The notes under the pieces are model-generated. The model saw only the letters and a program-made list of their open reading frames with translations. It was not told the origin of the DNA and searched no databases. Below are positions 1 through 5,578 of a DNA stretch of 6,261 nt, in pieces; the first letter of the stretch is position 1, and every line of letters begins with the position of its first letter. The stretch is from the NCBI GenBank assembly GCA_025935435.1, contig JAICVH010000152.1:1-6261 (forward strand), given 5' to 3'. The DNA is from Burkholderiales bacterium. GTDB lineage: Bacteria > Pseudomonadota > Gammaproteobacteria > Burkholderiales > Casimicrobiaceae. Both the position numbers and the translations under genes were made by a program.

Positions 1-431
1 AAGCCGCCAAACAGCGTGAGCGCCGTCACCGCGCGCCGATACGACGCGCCCGAAATCCGATAGAGCGCAGCGAACGCCGGGTCGTACAGGCAGGCGGCCA
101 TCGCAAGACCTGCGACCAGCCAGCCGGCGAGCATCGTCGCCGTACCGACAGCGGTCGCGAGCAACAGGCAGGCGAGCGCACCGAGCAGCGAGCCGCCGGC
201 GAGCACGGCACGCCCGCCGTCGCGATCGATACGGCGCCCGACCCACGGCGAAACGATGCCCGAGATGAACAAGCCACCGGTGAAACTGCCGTAGAGCACG
301 ACATCGCTGACATCGAGCTCGCGTGCCATCGGCGGTCCGAGGACCGCGATCGAATAGAACAGCGTTCCCCATGACACGATCTGTGCAACACCGAGCGCGC
401 ACACGATGCCGCGCAAGCCCACGTTCGTCAT
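1..431 (-). CDS. MFS transporter, N-terminal part (runs off the left edge)
   Basis: Translating the minus strand from the ATG at 431-429 gives 143 residues with no stop before the window edge. The protein is hydrophobic, with about four predicted membrane helices (roughly residues 7-32, 44-64, 76-96 and 98-124). Between helices 2 and 3 is the MFS motif-A type loop GRRIDRDGGR (65-74). Helix 1 contains AQIVSWGTLFYS, a common start in this superfamily. It is therefore an inner-membrane secondary transporter, and its substrate cannot be told. The start overlaps the stop of the upstream M20 gene as ATGA (431-428), with no clear Shine-Dalgarno sequence, so translation is probably coupled. Sitting behind a hydrolase and a hydratase, it may import the substrate of the locus; that is inference. 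A full MFS protein has about 400 residues, so roughly two thirds is missing. Confidence 0.86.
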   Translation of the reverse strand, partial: MTNVGLRGIVCALGVAQIVSWGTLFYSIAVLGPPMARELDVSDVVLYGSFTGGLFISGIVSPWVGRRIDRDGGRAVLAGGSLLGALACLLLATAVGTATMLAGWLVAGLAMAACLYDPAFAALYRISGASYRRAVTALTLFGG

Positions 432-1699
432 GCGCCGGCGCGCCGTGCATCGCCCGCGGGCGTCAGCAGATCCGCAAGCGCCAGCGCGACGACCTCGGTC
501 GCGCGGTGCAGATCGTCGAGGACGAGGCGTTCGTCGGGGCGATGGCCGTTCGCCTCCGCCAGCGTTCGCGGCCCGGCCCCGTACAGCACCGTCGGAATAT
601 TCGCCGTCGTGTAATGACGCGCATCGGTGTAGATCGGAACGCCAACGCTACGCAATGCGAAGCCGAAGATTTCATGACCGCGCCGCGCAATGACATCGAC
701 GAGCGTTTGTTGTCCGGCGATCGGGACGAGCGGCCGCGCGAGCAGCACGCGTTCGACCCGCACGCGCACATCGGGCCAGGCGCGCGCCAGCGACGCGATG
801 TGATCGCGCAGCGTCGCCTCGACGACGACCGGGTCTTCCTCGGGGATGATGCGCCGGTCGAGCCTGAAACGCACCTTGTCCGGCACGACGTTCGTGTTGA
901 TGCCGCCTTCGATCATGCCGACGACGAGGGTCGGATGCGTAATTCCGGGAACGCGCGAGCGCGTCGCCTCGTACGTTGCCCGTAATGCGTACAGGCCGGT
1001 GAGCAGGCCGTTCGCCGCCTCGAGTGCGTCGATGCCACCCTCGGGTTCGGCCGCGTGACCCGAGCGCCCGAGCACGTCGACTTCCAGATGCAGGCAGCCG
1101 TTGTGCGCCGTCGTGATCGCGTACGAAAAACCCGCGCTGATCGCGTAGTCCGGTTTCGACAGCCGCTGCGCGAGCAGCCACGCGGGCCCGATCGAGCCGC
1201 CGGTCTCCTCGTCATAGGTGAAGTGCAGTTCGACGGTGCCGTCGAGCAGCGCACCCGAAGCGGCGGCGGCCAGCAACGCACGCAGTGCGAACGCATACGT
1301 CGCGAAATCCGATTTGGACACGGCAACGCCGCGGCCATACATCACGCCGTCGTGCACGTCGGCGCCATACGGATCGACACTCCAGTGCTCGCCCGGCGGC
1401 ACGACGTCGCCGTGTGCGTTCAACGCGATCGTCGGGCCGTTGCCACCGCCGAAGCGCGCGCGCACGATGAGATTCGTGCACGACACCATGCCGTGCGCGA
1501 CGACCTCCGCGCGCGGCACCGGATGCCGTTCGACGACCAACCCCATGTCTTCGAGCAGCGCCCCCGCACGCTCGGCATGCGGCGCGCAATCGCCCGGCGG
1601 ATTGTCCGAGGGCGTTTGCACCAACGCCGCGAGGAATGCCTCGGCATCGTGACGGTGTGCCGACAACCAGGCGCGAATCGACGCCACGTCAACGCTCAT
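428..1699 (-). CDS. M20-family amidohydrolase/peptidase (ArgE/DapE/CPG2-like) with altered metal site
   Basis: This 423-residue protein has the length and order of M20 metallohydrolases, which cleave amide or peptide bonds (deacylases, carboxypeptidases). Seen: the HGDVVP motif (H96, D98), the catalytic Glu pair in TYDEETGG (E164, E165), a dimerisation-domain GRSGHAAEP (H215), TDARHY (359-363) and the final ligand His in NGHRPDE (H386). Odd: the usual GRGxxDxKG reads GRGVAVSKS, putting V127 where the metal-bridging Asp normally lies, and the usual GEP reads AGF, putting G190 at a normal Glu ligand. Substrate is unknown; hydrolysis of an N-acyl or amino-acid conjugate is a guess. I chose the ATG at 1699 because GCGGAG lies upstream and an extension to the TTG at 1768 is only an Arg-rich tail. 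The gene follows the hydratase after 87 bases and overlaps the transporter by ATGA. Confidence 0.9.
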   Translation of the reverse strand: MSVDVASIRAWLSAHRHDAEAFLAALVQTPSDNPPGDCAPHAERAGALLEDMGLVVERHPVPRAEVVAHGMVSCTNLIVRARFGGGNGPTIALNAHGDVVPPGEHWSVDPYGADVHDGVMYGRGVAVSKSDFATYAFALRALLAAAASGALLDGTVELHFTYDEETGGSIGPAWLLAQRLSKPDYAISAGFSYAITTAHNGCLHLEVDVLGRSGHAAEPEGGIDALEAANGLLTGLYALRATYEATRSRVPGITHPTLVVGMIEGGINTNVVPDKVRFRLDRRIIPEEDPVVVEATLRDHIASLARAWPDVRVRVERVLLARPLVPIAGQQTLVDVIARRGHEIFGFALRSVGVPIYTDARHYTTANIPTVLYGAGPRTLAEANGHRPDERLVLDDLHRATEVVALALADLLTPAGDARRAGA

Positions 1700-1708
1700 C
1701 GGCGGGCG

Positions 1709-1714
1709 CTCCGC
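1709..1714 (-). promoter_or_regulatory. Ribosome binding site deciding the M20 start
   Basis: On the minus strand GCGGAG precedes the ATG at 1699-1697, with nine bases between GGAG and ATG. It favours this start over the in-frame TTG at 1768. Confidence 0.55.
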
Positions 1715-1786
1715 AAGCGTGACGCGCCGGCGGTGCGCGTCGCGACGCGGATCGAGCGCGCGACGCAAGAACCCCGCATCGTACGG

Positions 1787-2560
1787 CTAGCGATGCGTGA
1801 ACCGCGGCTTGCGCTTCTCGACGAACGCGCGCATCCCTTCCTTCTGATCGTCGAGCGCGAATGTCGCATGAAACTCGCGACGCTCGAACGCGAGACCGTC
1901 GGTCAGCGACGACTCGTACGCGCGATTGACCGCTTCCTTGATCTTCATGACGACGGGGAGCGAAAACGACGCGATCTTCGCGGCCACCGCAAGCGCTTCC
2001 GTTTCGAGATCGGCCGCGGGAACGACGCGCGCGACGAGGCCCGCGCGTTCGGCGTCGTTCGCGTCGATCATCCGACCCGTCAGGCACCAGTCCATCGCCT
2101 TCGCCTTGCCGACCGCGCGTGGCAGCCGCTGCGTGCCGCCAAATCCGGGCATCGTTCCGATGGTGACTTCCGGCTGTCCGAACTTCGCCGTATCGGCGGC
2201 GATGATGATGTCGCAGGCCATCGCCAGTTCGCATCCGCCGCCGAGCGCGTAACCCGCGACCGCCGCAATGACGGGCTTCCGCACGCGACGAATTCCTTCC
2301 CAGTCCTTGGTGATGTAATCGTCGCCGTACACGCGTGCGTAGTTCCATTCGGCCATCGCGCCGATGTCGGCGCCCGCCGCGAACGCCTTGTCGTTGCCGG
2401 TGATGACCGTGCAGCCGATCTGCGCATTGGCGTCGTTCGCGAACAGCGCGTCGCAGATCTCGCGTGCCAGCGCGTCGTTCAGCGCGTTCATTCGCTGCGG
2501 CCGGTTGATGCGCAGCAGGCCGACGCGATCGCGCGTCTCGACGAGCAGGTGTTCCGGCAT
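1787..2560 (-). CDS. Enoyl-CoA hydratase/isomerase (crotonase family)
   Basis: This 257-residue protein has the standard crotonase length and motifs. KAFAAGADI (58-66) forms part of the CoA/oxyanion site. GYALGGGCELAMACDI (103-118) carries the first catalytic Glu, E111. KFGQPEVTIGTMPGFGGTQR (126-145) carries the second, E131. The C-terminus ends in the typical EKRKPRF. With both glutamates present it is expected to hydrate 2-enoyl-CoA to 3-hydroxyacyl-CoA in the cytoplasm, as in beta-oxidation or phenylacetate-type routes; isomerase activity is also possible. The ATG at 2560 fits where family homology begins and has GAGAG seven bases upstream. It is the first gene of the leftward set, divergent from the MBL-fold gene. 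It resembles short-chain hydratases such as PaaF, but no paa neighbours are visible, so no symbol is given. It ends in TAG, 87 bases before the M20 gene. Confidence 0.95.
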   Translation of the reverse strand: MPEHLLVETRDRVGLLRINRPQRMNALNDALAREICDALFANDANAQIGCTVITGNDKAFAAGADIGAMAEWNYARVYGDDYITKDWEGIRRVRKPVIAAVAGYALGGGCELAMACDIIIAADTAKFGQPEVTIGTMPGFGGTQRLPRAVGKAKAMDWCLTGRMIDANDAERAGLVARVVPAADLETEALAVAAKIASFSLPVVMKIKEAVNRAYESSLTDGLAFERREFHATFALDDQKEGMRAFVEKRKPRFTHR

Positions 2561-2648
2561 GGCGTCGCTCTCGTGTAGTCCGCAGTAACGCATAATAACG
2601 AATCGACGTTCGGGCCGCGAAAGCCGCGGCGGGAAAGAGGAGGCAATG
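2561..2648. promoter_or_regulatory. Divergent intergenic region with candidate promoters
   Basis: These 88 bases separate the two divergent gene sets and must carry the promoters if both are transcribed from here. The only AT-rich stretch is about 2584-2603. There the plus strand reads CATAAT (2591-2596) and the minus strand TATTAT (2597-2592), each five of six matches to a sigma-70 -10 box, so one core could serve both directions. On the minus strand TTCGCG (2621-2616), 18 bases upstream, is a poor -35 with three matches. No plausible -35 was found on the plus strand, which may mean activator dependence. AACG (2597-2600) and CGTT (2607-2610) form a small inverted repeat that could be a regulator site. 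No regulator gene lies in the window. Confidence 0.4.
2638..2643 (+). promoter_or_regulatory. Strong Shine-Dalgarno sequence of the MBL-fold gene
   Basis: AGGAGG is a perfect core Shine-Dalgarno. Two ATG codons follow in frame, at 2646 and 2649. The second leaves five bases of spacing and the first only two, so 2649 is preferred. Confidence 0.75.
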
Positions 2649-3599
2649 ATGAGCAAGGCCTTCGCGTCACAGGCGGACGTTCAGGAAAAGACGGTGAGCT
2701 TCGACCGGCTTTCGGAGCACGCGTACGCGTACACGGCGGAGGGCGATCCGAACACCGGCATCGTCATCGGCGACGATGCCGTGCTCGTCGCAGACACGCA
2801 GGCGACGCCCGTGATGGCGCAGGACGTGGTGCGGCGCATCCGCGAAGTCACCGCCGCACCGGTCCGCTACGTGGTGCTCACGCACTATCACGCGGTCCGC
2901 GTCCTTGGCGCGGCCGGTTATGCACCGCAGGAGATCATCGCGAGCCAGGACACCTACGACCTGATCGTCGAGCGTGGCGCGCAGGACATGCAAAGCGAGA
3001 TCGAGCGTTTTCCGCGGCTGTTTCGCGCCGTTGAAAGCGTGCCCGGATTGACGTGGCCGACGCTGACGTTCCGCGGTGAGATGACCGTGTGGCTTGGCAA
3101 GCTCGAAGTCAAACTGATGCAGATCGGCCGCGGGCACACGAAAGGCGACACGATCGTGTGGTTGCCGCAGGAGCGCACGTTGTTCTCCGGCGATCTCGTC
3201 GAGTACGGTGCAACCCCCTACGCAGGCGATGCGTATTTCGCCGACTGGCCGAAGACGCTCGATGCACTGGCCGCGCTGCGCCCGGAAAGGCTCGTTCCCG
3301 GCCGCGGCCCGGCGCTGGTCGATCGTCGCCAGATCGAAGAGGGGCTCGCAGGAACGCGCGCGTTCGTGAGCGAACTCTACGCGGCCGTATCGAAAGCCGC
3401 GAACCACGGCAAGGACCTCCGCGCGATCTACGCGGATACCTATGCCGAGCTGCGTCCGAAATACGGGCACTGGGTGATTTTCGACCATTGCCTGCCGTTC
3501 GACGTGACGCGGGCCTACGACGAAGCGACCGCGCATCCCGATCCGCGCATCTGGACCGCGGCGCGCGACCAGGAGATGTGGCGCGCGCTCGCTGACTGA
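2649..3599 (+). CDS. MBL-fold metallo-hydrolase-like protein with altered second metal site
   Basis: This 316-residue cytoplasmic protein (no signal peptide seen) has the metallo-beta-lactamase fold: a strand-rich N-terminus (GIVIGDDAVLVADT, 37-50), the His motif THYHAVR (78-84), RGHTKGDT (161-168), LFSGDLVEYG (179-188) and PGRGPAL (217-223). H79, H81 and H163 are the usual first-site ligands and D182 the bridging Asp. The second-site ligands are all changed: canonical D and H of HxHxDH are V83 and R84, and the His of PGHG is R219. It may bind one metal, or do something other than hydrolysis. The C-terminal part (about 225-316, with KYGHWVIFDHCLPFDV at 271-286) goes beyond the basic fold and looks specific to a subfamily. 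It is the first gene of the rightward set and has a strong Shine-Dalgarno; the hydroxylase gene starts 48 bases after its stop. Its substrate is unknown. Confidence 0.93.
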   Translation: MSKAFASQADVQEKTVSFDRLSEHAYAYTAEGDPNTGIVIGDDAVLVADTQATPVMAQDVVRRIREVTAAPVRYVVLTHYHAVRVLGAAGYAPQEIIASQDTYDLIVERGAQDMQSEIERFPRLFRAVESVPGLTWPTLTFRGEMTVWLGKLEVKLMQIGRGHTKGDTIVWLPQERTLFSGDLVEYGATPYAGDAYFADWPKTLDALAALRPERLVPGRGPALVDRRQIEEGLAGTRAFVSELYAAVSKAANHGKDLRAIYADTYAELRPKYGHWVIFDHCLPFDVTRAYDEATAHPDPRIWTAARDQEMWRALAD

Positions 3600-3614
3600 G
3601 CTTGAGCCGATTGT

Positions 3615-3638
3615 GCGGCGGTGCAACGTCACTGCCGC
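3615..3638 (+). promoter_or_regulatory. Hairpin between the MBL-fold and hydroxylase genes
   Basis: GCGGCGGTG (3615-3623) pairs with CACTGCCGC (3630-3638) over nine base pairs, one of them G-U, around the loop CAACGT. It fills half of the 48-base gap and ends nine bases before the hydroxylase ATG. No run of T follows, so a classic intrinsic terminator is unlikely. An mRNA-stability, processing or translation-control element is more plausible. Confidence 0.5.
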
Positions 3639-3647
3639 CGTGACCCG

Positions 3648-5324
3648 ATGTCGATCGACTATCAGACGCTCGCACTGCCGTATGCGATGCCGGCCGAATG
3701 CCGCACGGCCGGCGTCGTGCATCGACCGGTGGTCGTCGTCGGCGGGGGCCCCGTCGGACTGACCCTCGCGATCGATCTCGCGCGCTACGGGTCACCGGTG
3801 CTGCTGCTCGACGATGACGACAAGCTGTCGAGCGGATCGCGCGCGATCTGCTTCGCGAAGCGAACGCTCGAGATCTGGGACCGGCTCGGTTGCAAGGAAC
3901 CGGCCCGAAAGGGCGTTTCGTGGAAGACCGGCAAGGTTTATTTCCGCGATCGCCTCGTCTACGCATTCGACCTGCTTCCCGAGGCGGGTCACTGCCATCC
4001 CGCGTTCGTCAACGTGCAGCAGTACTACGCCGAAGGTTTCCTCTACGACCACGCGCTTGCGCAGGCCGGCGTCGAGATGCGCTGGAAGAACAAGGTGACC
4101 GCGGTCGATGTCTCCGACGATGCTGTGCTCGTCACCGTCGAAACGCCCGACGGCAGCTATCGGCTGCGCTGCGACTACCTCGTGGCCTGCGACGGATCGC
4201 GGTCGCCGGTACGTGAGATGCTCGCGCTGAAAAGCAGCGGGCAGACATTTCGCGATCGGTTCCTGATTGCCGATATCCGCATGCATGCGGACTTGCCGGT
4301 CGAGCGCCGCTTCTGGTTCGATCCGCCGTTCCACCGCCACGGCTCGGCGTTGATGCATCGTCAGCCCGACAACGTCTGGCGCATCGATTTCCAGCTCGGC
4401 TGGGATGCCGACCCCATCGCGGAGCGGCAGCCGGAACGCGTCATTCCCCGCGTACGCGCCATGCTCGGCGACGTTCCGTTCGAACTCGTCTGGTGCAGCG
4501 TGTACACGTTCTCATGCACGCGGATGGAGCACTTCCGGCATGGCCGCATACTGTTCGCCGGCGATGCCGCGCACGGCGTGTCGCCGTTCGGTGCACGTGG
4601 CGCGAACAGCGGCATCGAGGACGCCGACAACCTCGCGTGGAAACTGCATTACGTCCTGACCGGCGCCGCACCGGATCGACTGCTCGACACCTACGCAAGC
4701 GAGCGCGAACGGGCGGCCGACGAGAACATCGCGCACTCGACGCGGAGCGCTGATTTCCTGACGCCGAAGACGCCGATGAGCCGCATTTTTCGCGACGCTG
4801 TGCTCTCGCTCGCCGAAGACCATCCGTTTGCGCGACGCTTCGTGAATTCGGGCCGGCTGTCGACGGCAACGACGCTCACCGACTCGCCCCTCAACACGCC
4901 CGATGGCGAGCGCTTCGACGGTGTGATGGTGCCCGGCGCGGCGGCCGTCGACGCTCCGATCATTGCCGGCGGCGCGCGCGACTGGTTGCTGCATCGGCTC
5001 GGCGGACGCTTCGTCGCCGTCCACTTCGCGGCCGACGCCGCGAACGATGCGACCGCGCGTTTCATGGCGACGTTCGCTGACGGTGTTCCGCGCGACCGTT
5101 CGCTGCGCGACATCGACCCGCTCGTCGTCGCGCGATCCTCGCCTGCCCCTGTGGCCGGGTTGCCGGTCGTCGACGATTTCGAGGGGCTGGTCGCGAAGCG
5201 CTACGATGCAACGGCGGGTACGACCTATCTGTTTCGTCCCGACCAGCACGTTTGCGCGCGCTGGCGCAATTTCGACGCGACGCAGCTGCGTGTCGCGGTC
5301 GAGCGCGCAACCTGTACCGGATGA
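3648..5324 (+). CDS. FAD-dependent aromatic hydroxylase (class A flavoprotein monooxygenase, MhpA/MhaA-like)
   Basis: This 558-residue protein has the full layout of single-component flavin hydroxylases, which use NAD(P)H and O2 to hydroxylate phenolic rings. The N-terminal Rossmann motif is VVVVGGGPVGL (28-38), with an acidic end of strand two (D55-D58). The DG motif is DYLVACDGSRSPVRE (176-190). The GD motif with FAD ribityl binding is GRILFAGDAAHGVSPFGARG (299-318). A C-terminal thioredoxin-like domain (about 420-555) ends in YLFRPDQHVCARW (527-539), as in the phenol hydroxylase/MhpA branch. The ATG at 3648 was chosen because family N-termini begin near this point. Its Shine-Dalgarno is weak (GTGA, 3640-3643), and a GTG at 3621 lies inside the hairpin. 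It overlaps the DUF2783 gene by ATGA. Likely substrates are hydroxylated aromatic acids; which one cannot be read. Confidence 0.94.
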   Translation: MSIDYQTLALPYAMPAECRTAGVVHRPVVVVGGGPVGLTLAIDLARYGSPVLLLDDDDKLSSGSRAICFAKRTLEIWDRLGCKEPARKGVSWKTGKVYFRDRLVYAFDLLPEAGHCHPAFVNVQQYYAEGFLYDHALAQAGVEMRWKNKVTAVDVSDDAVLVTVETPDGSYRLRCDYLVACDGSRSPVREMLALKSSGQTFRDRFLIADIRMHADLPVERRFWFDPPFHRHGSALMHRQPDNVWRIDFQLGWDADPIAERQPERVIPRVRAMLGDVPFELVWCSVYTFSCTRMEHFRHGRILFAGDAAHGVSPFGARGANSGIEDADNLAWKLHYVLTGAAPDRLLDTYASERERAADENIAHSTRSADFLTPKTPMSRIFRDAVLSLAEDHPFARRFVNSGRLSTATTLTDSPLNTPDGERFDGVMVPGAAAVDAPIIAGGARDWLLHRLGGRFVAVHFAADAANDATARFMATFADGVPRDRSLRDIDPLVVARSSPAPVAGLPVVDDFEGLVAKRYDATAGTTYLFRPDQHVCARWRNFDATQLRVAVERATCTG

Positions 5325-5578
5325 CGGGCGTGGGCTCGCTTCGCACCGAACCGAGGATCGCCGCGCCGGACGAGTTCTACGCCGAGCTGATCGACGCGCA
5401 TCGCGGGCTGTCGCTCGAACAAAGCCAGGCACTCAACGCGCGGCTGATCCTGCTCCTCGCCAATCACGTCGGCGACGCCGACGTCCTGCATGAAGCGCTG
5501 CAACGCGCGCGCGACGGCTGCGATGACGATCTCGCATCGCATCCGCATTCCCCACCCACCGAAGAGAGCAATCGATGA
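5321..5578 (+). CDS. DUF2783-type small protein, possible hydroxylase partner
   Basis: This 85-residue protein has a compact helical core at about residues 15-64, with FYAELIDAHRGLSLEQSQAL (19-38) followed by NARLILLLANHVGD (39-52). I recognise this as the DUF2783 family, whose members are commonly found beside FAD hydroxylases; some database entries carry the probably misleading name biphenyl 2,3-dioxygenase. No cofactor or catalytic motif is visible. The tail (65-85) is acidic and rich in His, Pro and Ser, and probably disordered. The ATG at 5321 overlaps the hydroxylase stop (ATGA), and the stop overlaps the CoA-transferase start (ATGA), so the three should be made in a coupled way. A role as coupling or regulatory subunit of the hydroxylase is inferred, by analogy with small MhaB of Pseudomonas putida. 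That MhaB belongs to this family is from memory and not verified. Confidence 0.85.
   Translation: MTGVGSLRTEPRIAAPDEFYAELIDAHRGLSLEQSQALNARLILLLANHVGDADVLHEALQRARDGCDDDLASHPHSPPTEESNR

Noticed and set aside
1736..1749. A perfect 14-base palindrome, CGCGTCGCGACGCG, in the gap between the hydratase and M20 genes
   Set aside because: At this GC content about one such palindrome is expected by chance in a window this size. It has no loop for a hairpin and no T run, so it is not called a terminator or operator.
1700..1768. TTG at 1768 as the M20 start
   Set aside because: The 23 added residues are Arg-rich and unlike family N-termini, while the ATG at 1699 has GGAG nine bases upstream.
1055..2578. 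A 507-codon plus-strand open frame opposite the M20 and hydratase genes
   Set aside because: It is very rich in Arg, His and Asp with no recognisable motif, and lies antisense to two clear family members. Long open antisense frames are expected opposite GC-rich coding DNA.
2561..2656. Extended hydratase start (TTG at 2656 or ATG at 2593)
   Set aside because: The longer forms read through the divergent promoter region, and the TTG form also crosses the MBL ribosome site. Crotonase homology starts at the ATG at 2560.
3621..3647. GTG at 3621 as the hydroxylase start
   Set aside because: It lies inside the hairpin stem, lacks a ribosome site, and adds nine residues outside the usual family N-terminus.
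2667..3722. A 351-codon minus-strand open frame opposite the MBL-fold gene
   Set aside because: Composition is typical of a shadow frame (Arg, Val and His rich), with no family motif. The opposite strand has a strong ribosome site and clear MBL motifs.
4512..5432. A 306-codon minus-strand open frame opposite the hydroxylase C-terminal half
   Set aside because: It is Arg-rich with no motifs, and the opposite strand encodes the GD motif and the conserved C-terminal domain.
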